Shown here piece after piece: positions 43,432 to 52,830 of a stretch of 64,000 nt of DNA (position 1 is its first letter; every line of letters starts with the position of its first letter). The stretch is from Pollutiaquabacter sp046052345. GTDB taxonomy: Bacteria; Bacteroidota; Bacteroidia; AKYH767-A; 2013-40CM-41-45. The DNA lies in NCBI GenBank assembly GCA_046052345.1, contig JBJOMN010000001.1:41920-105919 (forward strand), read 5' to 3'. The notes beneath the pieces are model-generated. The model was not told the DNA's origin. It saw only the letters and a program-made list of their open reading frames with translations, and searched no databases. The position numbers were made by a program, and so were the translations under genes.

Positions 43432-44181
43432 TCACTGCTTGTAAGGGATCTCTTTGACGACTGTTCCGGATTTGTAGATGATCTTCTTGACAGCCTGTCC
43501 GTTCTGGTATTCCTTCCATTCACCGTCCTCGTTGTCGTTCAAATAGTTGCCTTCCTGACGGATCAAGCCGTTTTCGTCGTACATCTTCGCCGGACCGTTA
43601 AGGGTGCCCTTGGTGTAGGTATATTCCAAGGAGATGTTGCCGTTCTGCAGATACCACTTGGTGGTACCGTCGCGCTGTCCGGCCACATAGAAACCCTCCT
43701 CCTGCAACTTCCCGTCGTCATAATAGGATTTGCGTTCCCCGTCCAGCAGGCCGTCCTTGAATGTCTCGGTCACTTTCACACGGGCGCTCTGGCTGTAGGT
43801 GACCCTGCGCCCGTCAAGTACGTCATCCGCGTAGGTTTCGTCCAGAGTTATCATGCCGGAATTACCCAGGGAAACGGACGCACCGTGCTTTTTGCCCTTT
43901 CGGAATTCCTCGACTTTATTCACCAGTCCGTTGTTACCGGTGTATTCGCGCCAGACACCCTCACGCAGGCCGTTGACCATGTCGCCTTGGCATTTCAAGT
44001 TCCCGTTGGAGTACATGACGATCCAGTGCTCTCGTCCGGGAGAGGAGGGGTCTTTGGTGATCAGGGTATCGGATATTTTGACGACCTGGCTGGGCGAAGG
44101 GGCCTTCTTGGCCGGTGCCGCAGTCTGGGCGAAGGAAAAAACGGGAGAGAGGCAAACAAGCAGGGTAATGCGCATATTCAT
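43432..44181 (-). CDS. Exported YwqK/MORN-like repeat protein
   Basis: The 249-residue protein has a signal peptide ending FSFAQ and a Pro/Ala linker. It then has at least six short repeats of the type YxNGxLxxEGxYxxGxxDG, such as YSNGNLKCQGDMVNGLREGVW, YYDDGKLQEEGFYVAGQRDG and YDENGLIRQEGNYLNDNEDG. These match the YwqK antitoxin-type/MORN_2 repeats. Despite that family name, no toxin partner lies nearby, so a toxin-antitoxin role is not supported. It is likely periplasmic or surface-exposed. The ATG at 44181 is chosen over a TTG at 44190. Confidence 0.83.
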   Translation of the reverse strand: MNMRITLLVCLSPVFSFAQTAAPAKKAPSPSQVVKISDTLITKDPSSPGREHWIVMYSNGNLKCQGDMVNGLREGVWREYTGNNGLVNKVEEFRKGKKHGASVSLGNSGMITLDETYADDVLDGRRVTYSQSARVKVTETFKDGLLDGERKSYYDDGKLQEEGFYVAGQRDGTTKWYLQNGNISLEYTYTKGTLNGPAKMYDENGLIRQEGNYLNDNEDGEWKEYQNGQAVKKIIYKSGTVVKEIPYKQ

Positions 44182-44265
44182 AGGAATCAATGATATTTAC
44201 GCCCATAAAGATAAATCCAAAAACACTTTCAGATTGTTAATGTGTTTTAAAATCACCAACGAGAA

Positions 44266-44814
44266 ATGAACATCCGGTGGAGGAAAGCGTATTCTGCGGA
44301 TGCCGAGGAGGTAGCTGCTATTGGTCGCCGGACGTTCGATGAAACCTGGAGTCCGTTTTATTCCCCGGAGGACATGCGTAATTATTTGTCAGGCGCCTTC
44401 GATATCGACCTTATCCGTTCACAGCTGGCAGATACTGTTCATACTGCCTTCTTTCTGTTCTACGCCGACGGACAAGCGGCAGGATATGTCAAATTGACCA
44501 CCGGGCCGGATATCTTTGAAATAGAGGGTCGGAAGGCCGGTGATATCGAGCGTTTTTATTTTTTCAGACGCTATCACGCTACAGGACTTGCCCATCGGGC
44601 GATGGAAGTCACTTTGGAACACCTGAAGGAAATGGGCTGCGATTGGGCCTCACTCGGCGTAGATATAAACAACCACCGGGCCATCCGTTTTTACACGAAA
44701 TACGGCTTCGTCGTTTACGGAAAGAAGGATTTCGTGGTGGGTTCGGTCGTGGATACCGATCAGCTCATGAAGCGCCCGTTGCAGGATATCAATCGAAGAA
44801 ATCCTTCCGCTTGA
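44266..44814 (+). CDS. GNAT family N-acetyltransferase
   Basis: The 182-residue protein has a GNAT fold. WRKAYSADAEEVAAIGRRTFDETW opens it, AAGYVKLTTGP near residue 72 gives the central strands, and FFRRYHATGLAHRAM near 102 is the acetyl-CoA-binding loop (motif A, R-x-x-x-G-L-A). A final VDINNHRAIRFYTKYGFVVYG near 145 is motif B. The closest recalled groups act on amino acids, peptides or ribosomal N-termini. The acceptor is unknown. Its end overlaps the convergent lptD by 26 bases. Confidence 0.9.
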   Translation: MNIRWRKAYSADAEEVAAIGRRTFDETWSPFYSPEDMRNYLSGAFDIDLIRSQLADTVHTAFFLFYADGQAAGYVKLTTGPDIFEIEGRKAGDIERFYFFRRYHATGLAHRAMEVTLEHLKEMGCDWASLGVDINNHRAIRFYTKYGFVVYGKKDFVVGSVVDTDQLMKRPLQDINRRNPSA

Positions 44815-47350
44815 TGAGTTTGAGGTCCTGCAGCATAGAGGACTTCACATTGATCTGGAAGTTATAGCTTTCCTGTCCCCCGAAGGGAATCCAGTTGAGG
44901 CGCATCTCCCAGCAATGGAGGTCGCGGTAAATGGTCGTGGAAAAGCTGGTGAACTGTCCCACCTCCAGATCGTACCAGGAATTGAACCCGATCTTCCACT
45001 TCGGAGTAAGGGATAAGTCACCGTTCAAGGTGAGTGACTGGTTGAGTTGCGGTTCAGCATCGCCCCGCTTGGAGTAGTTCAGGGCATACCCGACATATAG
45101 GTTGTAGGGAACGTCGAAATCCAGGTACGTAGCCGGGTCGTTCAGGAAACGGTCGATTTCCTGTTTGGAGTATTTGCTCGATTTCGCGGCATTTGAACTT
45201 CCTGTGAGTGAAAAGTTCATGGCGGCATTTGCGGTCGTCAGCCGGAAAAGTCTGCCGGATTCGTCCAACAGGTAGCGTCCCACATCCCGGTTGAGCGAGT
45301 CGTAGGCATACGGATTCAGCGTACCCCCGAAGGTCAGAATGAATTTGTTTGCAAGGGTGGTACGGCCGTTGAAAGAGACCGGCGACCACCGCAGCGAGTC
45401 GGCCAGCATGTTGTACGAGGAAGAGAATCGAAGGCTTTCGAGCAGTTTCACTTTCTTCAGCGTCATGCCGGTATCCGTGTTCACCCGCACTTTCATTTCC
45501 AGATTGTTGTCAAAGCCCAGATTTAGTGCGCCGAACTTGCCTGAACCGGGTCCTCCGTAGATGCCGTTCTGGAAAATCGAATACTTGAGCGTGTTTCCGG
45601 CTGTATCAACTTGTACTTCCCGGTAATAACCGTAACGGGCGGAGGAGAAATCGGGACGGAAGCTGAACGATGCTGAAGGGGTGAGTACGTGGCGGACCGC
45701 TGCGACCGGGCCTTTACGGTACTGGAACATGCCGTAGATGCGCGTGAGAGTCCCGATGGAAAACGAATATTCTCGGGCGGCTTTGAATCCGTCCACCTGC
45801 TGGGTATCCACCTTTCCTGCATCATTGTCCCAGGAATAGTCGGTGGTGCGGAAATACCACCGTTCCGAGTAGCTGATGCCGGGCGTCAGGGTGATGAAGT
45901 TGAGAAGTTGGAACGATGTGGATACGGGAAGGTTATGCTGTACGCCGTTGCGCATTTCCTGCAGCGGATTCTCTCGGAAGAGCAATGTGTCTTTTGTCTC
46001 CAGGGAATTCGTTGCGCGGAGGGTATAATTCGTGCCGATTTTCTCGTACCAGCGCGGCGAGCCCGCCGCTACCTTCCTCTTGAACGGGGTGATACGGGAG
46101 ATGCCGAAACTCACATCCGGAAAGGTGATGCGCACGTCGTGAGTGATGGTGTTCTGCCAGTGGTTGAGCGCCACTCCCAGGTTCATGGGCCTGTCGGGAA
46201 AGAGTTTGGTCCAGGAGACGGACGACTGGAAGGTGTTGGAGAGGTAGTTGTTCAGCGAGGAGATCGTGTTCTGGTAATACTGCGAGGACCCCGCACTGAC
46301 ATTCGCGCTGAAGGTGTTGTAAGGATTCGCTTTGGGGTCCTGATTATGAATCCAATTGATGTGGAAGTCCTTGCGCGAGGAGAAATCCGGGAGTCCTTTT
46401 TCGCCGATGGTCGTATACGCGTAGCTGGTTCTGAAATTTCCGGAATAACGGTAACGTTTCCGGTATTGGGAGGATGCGTCCAGCGTGTAGCTGCCTTTCG
46501 TGTAAAGGTCCGTGGTCAGCGAAAGGTTGAAGAAATCGTTGAAGCCGAAATAATACCCGAGTCGCTGGAAATAAAAACCCCTGTCCGCTGATTCGCCGAA
46601 GCCGGGAAAGATGACGCCGGAGCTGCGGCCTTTCTTGTTGGGGAAAAATCCGAAAGGAATGGCCAACGGCGTAGGGACATCCTCGATCGAGAGATAAGCC
46701 GGACCGGTGACGATCCGGTCGTTCTTGATCACTTTCAGTTTGTTGGAGATGATGGAGAAATGCGGTGTGTCCGCGTCACACGTGGTGTACCTTCCTTTCC
46801 GGATGAAGAAATTGTTCTCCGGATCCTTCTTGACCGTCTCACCGTGGATGTAACCGTCGCCTTCGGAAGTGATGACATAGCTGATACGGCCTTTCTTGGT
46901 GCCGAAGTTGTAGCGCATCGAGGTGGCTCTGAATTTTTGAGCGCCTTGTGCGAATTCGGGCTTGCCCCGGATCACTCCGCTGCTGTCCGGCATGCCGGAA
47001 GCACTGACCTCCTTCGCGTTCATATCGATACGGATGTAGTCGGCGTTCAATTCCAGGTCGTCATATACGACAGAGGCCTCGCCGTACAGATAGACCACCT
47101 GGCTGTCAGCCTCCACACTGGTTGAATCCCTGGCGTGGTACTTGATAGGGAAAGGCAGCAGTTCCTCTTTGCCGTTTCCGGAAGTCGCAGAGTCGGGTAG
47201 CGAAACCGTTACGGAATCAGCCGGTTCGATGGCAGTGGTACTGTCCTTGTAAACAATCGGAGTAGGGTATGCACCAACATCGCTGTGTTGAAAAAGAGCC
47301 CCTGCCAAAAACAGGCAAATCGCGTTTATTTTGGGAAATTGCGGGTGCAA
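44789..47350 (-). CDS. lptD: LPS-assembly protein LptD
   Basis: The 853-residue protein has an N-terminal signal-like stretch, an OstA/LptA-like beta-jellyroll (about residues 75-210, with VVYLYGEASVVYDDLELNADYIRID) and a C-terminal outer-membrane barrel in which many segments alternate aromatic and polar residues. It places LPS in the outer leaflet of the outer membrane. The barrel is somewhat longer than in gammaproteobacteria, as is usual in Bacteroidota. The frame starts with a TTG at 47350; no ATG lies near the signal, so this non-ATG start is the best available. It is divergent from the amidase gene, whose longest frame would overlap it. Confidence 0.9.
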   Translation of the reverse strand: MHPQFPKINAICLFLAGALFQHSDVGAYPTPIVYKDSTTAIEPADSVTVSLPDSATSGNGKEELLPFPIKYHARDSTSVEADSQVVYLYGEASVVYDDLELNADYIRIDMNAKEVSASGMPDSSGVIRGKPEFAQGAQKFRATSMRYNFGTKKGRISYVITSEGDGYIHGETVKKDPENNFFIRKGRYTTCDADTPHFSIISNKLKVIKNDRIVTGPAYLSIEDVPTPLAIPFGFFPNKKGRSSGVIFPGFGESADRGFYFQRLGYYFGFNDFFNLSLTTDLYTKGSYTLDASSQYRKRYRYSGNFRTSYAYTTIGEKGLPDFSSRKDFHINWIHNQDPKANPYNTFSANVSAGSSQYYQNTISSLNNYLSNTFQSSVSWTKLFPDRPMNLGVALNHWQNTITHDVRITFPDVSFGISRITPFKRKVAAGSPRWYEKIGTNYTLRATNSLETKDTLLFRENPLQEMRNGVQHNLPVSTSFQLLNFITLTPGISYSERWYFRTTDYSWDNDAGKVDTQQVDGFKAAREYSFSIGTLTRIYGMFQYRKGPVAAVRHVLTPSASFSFRPDFSSARYGYYREVQVDTAGNTLKYSIFQNGIYGGPGSGKFGALNLGFDNNLEMKVRVNTDTGMTLKKVKLLESLRFSSSYNMLADSLRWSPVSFNGRTTLANKFILTFGGTLNPYAYDSLNRDVGRYLLDESGRLFRLTTANAAMNFSLTGSSNAAKSSKYSKQEIDRFLNDPATYLDFDVPYNLYVGYALNYSKRGDAEPQLNQSLTLNGDLSLTPKWKIGFNSWYDLEVGQFTSFSTTIYRDLHCWEMRLNWIPFGGQESYNFQINVKSSMLQDLKLIKRKDFFD

Positions 47351-47376
47351 ATTCGTCGAGTTTTCGACCGTTTAAG

Positions 47377-48615
47377 TTGTCAAATCTACCAAAAAATAAT
47401 CGTCCTCACCCGCTCGCCGGTATTGCAAGGGTTCTCCTGACGGTTCTCCTGCTGCTCCGGGCGGTAACCCTCGAGGCTTTTACCGTCGTCATCGATGCCG
47501 GACACGGCGGCCACGACTCCGGATGCCTCGGGGTCAGCAAGGTCAAGGAAAAGGACGTTGCACTCGGCATCTCCCTGAAACTCGGTGCCTTGATCGAAGA
47601 GATGATGTCGGATGTGAAGGTTGTCTATACGCGGACGACCGATGTCTTCCTGGAGCTCCACGAACGCGCGGAGATCGCCAACGCCGCAAATGCCGATCTA
47701 TTCATATGCGTTCATTGCAATTCCGCTTGCCGCTTCGACAAGGCCAAGCGCAAGGAAGTATGCAACCCGGTCATCCAGGGTGCGGAGACCTACGTGATGG
47801 GACTCCACAAGACCGAGGCTAACCTTGAGGTGGCCAAGCGGGAAAACGATGTGATCTTGTTGGAAAAGGACTACACCACGCATTACGAGGGCTTCGACCC
47901 TAACTCATCCGAGGCGAACATCATCTTCTCGCTCTATCAGAACACCTTCATGGAACAAAGCCTGAGGCTCGCCTCCTTCGTACAGGAGCAATTGGGGGCA
48001 AAAGGCCGCAGCAGCAGAGGCGTCAAGCCGGCCGGCTTCTGGGTGCTGTTCAAGACCGCCATGCCCAGCGTGCTGATTGAAACGGGCTTTCTCTCGCATC
48101 CGGAAGAGGAGAAGTTTCTCAGTAGTGCCGACGGACAGCAGACGATCGCTTCCGGTATTTTCAAGGCCTTCCGCCAGTATCATAAAGATGCTTCGCAGAA
48201 CCAGATCCCGGAGGACAAGCCGGTGACAGGAACTCCGCCGGTCGATACTGTTCGTCCCGACCATGCAGGACCTACCGGTAACTCCGCAGCAAGAAACACC
48301 TCTCGCTCCGATACAACCTCGACGGTTCCGGCTCCGACCGGCTCCGTATGGTTCAGCGTGCAGCTGGTCTCCTCCGACAAGCAGCTGTCACCAAGCGATC
48401 CCCGTTTCAAGGACGTCCGCGATGTCCGCGAAGACAAGGTGGGAAGCGTTTTCAAATACTGCTACGGCCGGACATCTTCCTACCGCGAGGCCGTGGCCTT
48501 CCAGTCCAAGATGAGAAGCAGCGGATTCAAGGACGCCTTCCTGGTGGCTTACCGGAATAAGGAACGAATCCCTGTGCAGGAAGCGTTGCAGTCGATAAAA
48601 GACAATCCTAAATAA
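47377..48615 (+). CDS. N-acetylmuramoyl-L-alanine amidase (Amidase_3) with SPOR-like domain
   Basis: From the TTG at 47377 the protein has 412 residues. A signal segment (LLTVLLLLRAVTLEA) precedes an Amidase_3 domain with zinc ligands in VIDAGHGGHDSG near residue 36 and FICVHCNS near 109, and the catalytic Glu in LIETGFLSHPEEEKFL near 232. After a Pro/Thr linker, a C-terminal domain (about 330-400) with WFSVQLVSSDKQL resembles SPOR, which binds denuded glycan strands. It splits peptidoglycan during division. The frame also opens at an ATG at 47269, but that part overlaps lptD and lengthens the signal unnaturally, so 47377 is preferred. Confidence 0.87.
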   Translation: MSNLPKNNRPHPLAGIARVLLTVLLLLRAVTLEAFTVVIDAGHGGHDSGCLGVSKVKEKDVALGISLKLGALIEEMMSDVKVVYTRTTDVFLELHERAEIANAANADLFICVHCNSACRFDKAKRKEVCNPVIQGAETYVMGLHKTEANLEVAKRENDVILLEKDYTTHYEGFDPNSSEANIIFSLYQNTFMEQSLRLASFVQEQLGAKGRSSRGVKPAGFWVLFKTAMPSVLIETGFLSHPEEEKFLSSADGQQTIASGIFKAFRQYHKDASQNQIPEDKPVTGTPPVDTVRPDHAGPTGNSAARNTSRSDTTSTVPAPTGSVWFSVQLVSSDKQLSPSDPRFKDVRDVREDKVGSVFKYCYGRTSSYREAVAFQSKMRSSGFKDAFLVAYRNKERIPVQEALQSIKDNPK

Positions 48616-48659
48616 AACCCTACTTTTACCGTTGGCATTTTTGCCGGTAAGTATCCTAC

Positions 48660-49619
48660 ATGAAAATCTCCAAAGAAGCGAAAATAGGAATCATCATCAC
48701 CTCCGGAATAGCCTTGCTTTTCTGGGGGTTGAATTTCCTGAAAGGCCGTGATTTCTTCACCAGCCAGAAGATCGTTTTTGCAGTCTACGACCACGTCGAC
48801 GGTCTTTCCGCTTCCAATCCGGTGCAGGTCAACGGGATGAAGATCGGCTCCATTTCCAAACTCCAACTCCTCCCCGACAATACCGGCCGTATCGTGGTCA
48901 CCATGCACGTCAGCGACCGTGTCCGGATTCCCCGCAATTCGACCGCTCAGATCTTCAGTACCGACCTGCTGGGTGCGAAAGGCATTCGTTTCCTGCTAGG
49001 TGATTCCGGCGAGGAAATCCATGACGGGGATACGCTTCGGTCGGACATCCAGCGAAGCCTTCAGCAGGAGGTAAGCGCCCAGGTTGCCCCCATCCGTGAA
49101 AGGGCCGAGAACATACTTTCCTCCATGGACTCGGTGCTGGTCATCGTGCGGACCGTCTTCAACGAAAAAACGAAAGCCGACCTTCGTCAGTCTTTCATGA
49201 GTATATCGAACACCATGCAGGCCATCGAAAGCATGGCCGCCAAGCTCGACCGTGATCTGGCCCATCAGGGCAACCTTGACAAGATCCTGGGCAATATCGA
49301 GTCCATCTCCACCAATCTGAAGAACAACAACCGCCAGCTCACCAACATCATCGAGAATTTCTCCGCCATATCCGACACCCTGGCGAAGTCGCGGCTTTCG
49401 GAGACCCTTGAGGATACGAGAAAGACCCTTGAGAGCACGTCTGCCATCATGGACAAAATCAACCGCGGAGAAGGAAGCATCGGTATGCTTGTCAATAACG
49501 ACAGCCTTTACCTTAATCTGAACAATACCGCCCGTAACCTGGATTTGCTGCTCTCCGATCTCCGGGATCATCCGAAGCGCTATGTCCACTTCTCGATGTT
49601 CGGAAAGAAAGACAAGTGA
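48660..49619 (+). CDS. MCE/MlaD-domain lipid-transport protein
   Basis: The 319-residue protein has a single N-terminal membrane anchor (IGIIITSGIALLFWGLNFL) followed by an MCE domain (about residues 38-118, with VYDHVDGLSASNPVQVNGMKIGSI). A long helical tail follows (about 140-300), rich in heptads. MlaD-like proteins form rings that carry lipids between inner and outer membranes. No MlaE or MlaF gene is in the window. The gene follows the amidase after 44 bases and precedes the Fe-S pair by nine bases, an arrangement that, from memory, recurs in this phylum. Confidence 0.9.
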   Translation: MKISKEAKIGIIITSGIALLFWGLNFLKGRDFFTSQKIVFAVYDHVDGLSASNPVQVNGMKIGSISKLQLLPDNTGRIVVTMHVSDRVRIPRNSTAQIFSTDLLGAKGIRFLLGDSGEEIHDGDTLRSDIQRSLQQEVSAQVAPIRERAENILSSMDSVLVIVRTVFNEKTKADLRQSFMSISNTMQAIESMAAKLDRDLAHQGNLDKILGNIESISTNLKNNNRQLTNIIENFSAISDTLAKSRLSETLEDTRKTLESTSAIMDKINRGEGSIGMLVNNDSLYLNLNNTARNLDLLLSDLRDHPKRYVHFSMFGKKDK

Positions 49620-49628
49620 TCGATCGCC

Positions 49629-50933
49629 ATGCTTTCACACCTGCTGTTTGTCACCCTGCTGCTGGCCTCCTCCGGACTATTCATTATGAATATCCGGAAG
49701 GTCATTCGTAACATCCGCCTCGGTCGGGCCGTGGACCGTTCCGACCGTCCGGGCGACAGGTGGAAGACCATGTTCCGTGTCGCACTCGGACAATCAAAGA
49801 TGGTGGTCCGTCCCGTGGCAGGGATACTTCACATTTTCGTCTACGTCGGCTTTGTCGTCATCAATATTGAAGTACTGGAAATAATCATCGACGGGATTTT
49901 CGGCACGCACCGTGTCTTCGCCTTTCTGGGGCCTTTGTACGACATGCTGATCGCTTCCTTCGAAATACTCGCGTTGCTTGTGCTGGTCGGTGTCGTCCTT
50001 TTCCTTACCCGGCGCTACATGGTGAATATCCGCCGCTTCCGCATGCGCGAGCTTACCACATGGCCCCGTACCGATGCGACCATCATTCTTGTCACGGAAA
50101 TCCTGCTCATGTCCGCTTTCCTGTTCATGAACGCCGCAGACAGTCTGCTACAGTCCCGCGGCTATGACCATTACATCGTGGCAGGTTCCTTCCCGATCTC
50201 GGATCTGCTTCATCCGCTTCTTTCCGGTTGGAGCACCGATGCTCTGGTGGCGCTGGAACGTAGCTGCTGGTGGTTCCACATCGTCGGCATTTTCGCTTTC
50301 CTGAACTATCTGCCTTACTCCAAGCACCTGCATATCTTTCTTTCATTCCCGAATACGTATTATTCGAACCTTGATCCGAGAGGCGGTTTTACCAACATGG
50401 AAGCGGTTACCCGTGAAGTGAGGCTGATGATGGATCCCTCGGCTGCTCCTCCTGCCGACAGCGCAGCTCCGCAACGGTTCGGTGCGCGAGATGTCAGGGA
50501 TCTCACCTGGAAGCAGCTCATGGATGCTTATTCCTGTACGGAGTGCGGCCGCTGTACCTCCGTGTGTCCTGCCAACCAGACGGGTAAGCTGCTGTCGCCC
50601 CGAAAAGTGATGATGGATACCCGCGACAGGCTGGAGGAGTTCGGTAAGGGACTTGACCGGCAGGGCTCCGATTTTGACGACGGTAAATCGCTCTTCGACC
50701 GCATCAGCGAGGAGGAATTGTGGGCGTGTACCTCCTGCAATGCCTGTACCGACGCATGTCCCGTGAACATCGATCCGCTCGGTATCATCATCGACATGCG
50801 GCGTTTCCTGGTCATGGAGGAGTCAAAAGTCCCGCAGGAGCTTGCCGGTATGTTCAGCCGTGTGGAAAACAACGGTGCGCCCTGGCAGTTCGCACAGGCT
50901 GATCGTTTTAACTGGGCGCAGACACAGAGTTGA
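49629..50933 (+). CDS. Membrane-bound 4Fe-4S oxidoreductase (HdrC/NarI-like fusion)
   Basis: The 434-residue protein has about five or six membrane segments in residues 1-240, with histidines placed as in heme-binding NarI-like domains (VRPVAGILHIFVYVGFVVI near 65). A ferredoxin-type region follows with two 4Fe-4S motifs: CTECGRCTSVCP near 303 and CTSCNACTDACP near 368. This matches the membrane Fe-S subunits of heterodisulfide-reductase-like or lactate/glycerol-3-phosphate oxidoreductase complexes. It should pass electrons between a soluble partner and quinone. The CCG-domain gene follows after 13 bases and is its probable partner. Confidence 0.88.
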   Translation: MLSHLLFVTLLLASSGLFIMNIRKVIRNIRLGRAVDRSDRPGDRWKTMFRVALGQSKMVVRPVAGILHIFVYVGFVVINIEVLEIIIDGIFGTHRVFAFLGPLYDMLIASFEILALLVLVGVVLFLTRRYMVNIRRFRMRELTTWPRTDATIILVTEILLMSAFLFMNAADSLLQSRGYDHYIVAGSFPISDLLHPLLSGWSTDALVALERSCWWFHIVGIFAFLNYLPYSKHLHIFLSFPNTYYSNLDPRGGFTNMEAVTREVRLMMDPSAAPPADSAAPQRFGARDVRDLTWKQLMDAYSCTECGRCTSVCPANQTGKLLSPRKVMMDTRDRLEEFGKGLDRQGSDFDDGKSLFDRISEEELWACTSCNACTDACPVNIDPLGIIIDMRRFLVMEESKVPQELAGMFSRVENNGAPWQFAQADRFNWAQTQS

Positions 50934-50946
50934 TAACACCGTAACC

Positions 50947-51732
50947 ATGGAATTCAAGATCGAGACGATGGCGGAATACGCCGCCAGAGGCGAGGCCCCC
51001 GAGGTGCTTTTCTGGGTCGGATGCGCCGGCAGCTTCGATGAGCGTGCGCAGAAAGTGACACGAGCCGTGTCACGGCTGTTACACGGAGCCGGAGTTTCCT
51101 TTGCCGTGCTCGGTGCGGAAGAGAGTTGCACGGGTGATCCTGCGCGTCGTGCCGGTAACGACTTCCTGTTCCAGATGCAGGCCATGATGAACATCCAGGT
51201 CCTTAACGGCTATTCGGTGAAAAGGGTCGTAACGGCATGTCCGCATTGTTTCAATACGCTCAAAAACGAATATCCGGATCTTGGAGGGGGATATGAGGTC
51301 CTTCATCACACCCAGCTTCTCCAGGAGCTGATGGACAGCGGCCGTCTGAAAGTGGCCGGTGGCCCGTTCTCCGGAAAAAGAATCGTCTTTCACGACCCAT
51401 GTTACCTGGGACGCGGTAACGATGTATACGAGGCGCCGCGGGAACTCATCCGTAAGCTGGATGCCGAACTTCATGAAATGAAGCGTTCCCGCGCCAAGGG
51501 CCTCTGTTGTGGTGCCGGCGGTGCTCAGATGTTCAAGGAGCCTGAAAAAGGGGACAAGGACATCAACATAGAACGTACTGAAGAAGCTTTGTCCCATGCT
51601 CCCTCCATTGTTGCTGTCGGCTGTCCCTTCTGCATGACCATGCTGAGTGACGGGGTGAAACATTTCAATAAGGAGAACGAAGTACGCGTACTTGATGTGG
51701 CCGAATTGCTGGCTTCCGCCGCCGACCTCTGA
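50947..51732 (+). CDS. CCG-domain Fe-S protein (HdrB/GlpC-like)
   Basis: The 261-residue protein has two cysteine-rich CCG domains: WVGCAGSFDERAQ near residue 23, CPHCFNTL near 97, HDPCYLGR near 149, CCGAGGAQMF near 187 and CPFCMTML near 229. CCG domains hold noncubane or 4Fe-4S clusters in HdrB, GlpC, LldE-type and succinate-linked enzymes. The frame is open to 50842, but that part lies within the preceding gene; the ATG at 50947 fits. With the membrane Fe-S gene it likely forms one respiratory module. The FAD-linked oxidase at 55321 could be a third subunit, but it lies 3.6 kb away in another transcript. Confidence 0.9.
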   Translation: MEFKIETMAEYAARGEAPEVLFWVGCAGSFDERAQKVTRAVSRLLHGAGVSFAVLGAEESCTGDPARRAGNDFLFQMQAMMNIQVLNGYSVKRVVTACPHCFNTLKNEYPDLGGGYEVLHHTQLLQELMDSGRLKVAGGPFSGKRIVFHDPCYLGRGNDVYEAPRELIRKLDAELHEMKRSRAKGLCCGAGGAQMFKEPEKGDKDINIERTEEALSHAPSIVAVGCPFCMTMLSDGVKHFNKENEVRVLDVAELLASAADL

Positions 51733-51737
51733 ACCTC

Positions 51738-52760
51738 ATGGATACCCTTACCCATACCGTCCTTGGGGCCTGCATCGGAGATGCGATAGCCGGTAAGAGG
51801 ATGGGCAAACGTGCCATGGTATGGGGAGCTGTAGCCAACAATCTTCCCGATATCGATGTTGTGACCTCACTTTGGATGAGCCAGGCGGACGGTCTTCTCG
51901 CTCACCGTGGCTTCACCCATTCGCTGCTTTTCGCACTGGTGATGACTCCTGTGATGGCGTATCCGCTCCACCGGCGTTTCATCCACTATAACTACAGGCT
52001 GTCGGATTGGATCCTGCTTTTCGGCAGCGGACTTTTCATTCATGACTTCATCGATGCGCTGACAGCCTATGGCACCGGATGGTTCGAACCTTTCAGCCAC
52101 AATCGAATTTCACTGAACCTGCTCTTTGTTGCCGATCTGCTCTATACATTGCCTTTCTTCATCGGCGCGGTCGTGCTGATGTCTTTGGGACGTAATCATC
52201 CCCGCAGGATGTTCTGGCAACGGTTTGCGATTTTACTGAACCTGGTTTATCTGGGTTTCGCTGTCCGCAACAAACTGGATACGGATAACGCGGCACGTGA
52301 TGCATTCGCCGCCCAGCGCATCCGGCCCGAAAGATATTTCACGACCCCTACGCCACTTAACAATCTCCTGTGGTATGTGGTTGGCGAAAGCAGGGATGGA
52401 TACCATATCGGATACAGAAGCGTTCTGGACGACTTTGAAGTCCGGCCTTTCCGTTTTGTTCCCAGGAATGATAACCTGCTGGTAGCTTTCAGGACGGATC
52501 CCGAAGTTCAAAAACTTGTTCGTTTTTCCGACGGCTACTATTCAGCCTCCGTGGAAAACGGGACTACTTACATCAGCGACCTTCGCTTCGGCCAGACCGG
52601 TGGATGGGAGGGGGCGGAAGCACCGTTCGTATTCCGTTATGCGCTCACCCCGGGTGCAGACAATGACCTGGTCATCCAAAAGGGCAGAATGGAGGCTTTT
52701 TCCGGGGAGTCCGTACGTTCCCTTTGGAACCGGATGCTGGGTCGGACCGGTCACCGATGA
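51738..52760 (+). CDS. Membrane metal-dependent hydrolase, YdjM/DUF457 family
   Basis: The 340-residue protein has the YdjM (LexA-regulated membrane hydrolase) motifs: DTLTHTVLGACIGDA at the N-terminus, NNLPDIDV near residue 37, LAHRGFTHSLLF near 54 and HDFIDALTAYGTGWFEPF near 97, which supply histidines and aspartates for metal binding. Four or five membrane segments occur in residues 60-180. A beta-rich C-terminal domain (about 195-340) is of unknown role. The substrate is unknown. It follows the Fe-S pair by five bases. Confidence 0.87.
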   Translation: MDTLTHTVLGACIGDAIAGKRMGKRAMVWGAVANNLPDIDVVTSLWMSQADGLLAHRGFTHSLLFALVMTPVMAYPLHRRFIHYNYRLSDWILLFGSGLFIHDFIDALTAYGTGWFEPFSHNRISLNLLFVADLLYTLPFFIGAVVLMSLGRNHPRRMFWQRFAILLNLVYLGFAVRNKLDTDNAARDAFAAQRIRPERYFTTPTPLNNLLWYVVGESRDGYHIGYRSVLDDFEVRPFRFVPRNDNLLVAFRTDPEVQKLVRFSDGYYSASVENGTTYISDLRFGQTGGWEGAEAPFVFRYALTPGADNDLVIQKGRMEAFSGESVRSLWNRMLGRTGHR

Positions 52761-52805
52761 CGGCTTATTATTGCCCCGGACCAAAGGGCGAGGCGCGATT
52801 ATCCT

Positions 52806-52813
52806 TACCTTTG
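52806..52813 (+). promoter_or_regulatory. -7 box upstream of slyD-like gene
   Basis: TACCTTTG is an exact TAnnTTTG match 17 bases before the ATG at 52831, suggesting an internal promoter within the operon. No -33 TTG lies at standard spacing. Confidence 0.4.
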
Positions 52814-52830
52814 TGCAAATTCCACACTAC

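Noticed and set aside
43410..43432. CCGGA/TCCGG hairpin after the YwqK-like gene
   Set aside because: It has a short stem and no clear T-run, so it is too weak to call a terminator.
43432..44181. Toxin-antitoxin system suggested by the YwqK family name
   Set aside because: The protein has a signal peptide and repeats only, and no toxin gene is adjacent.
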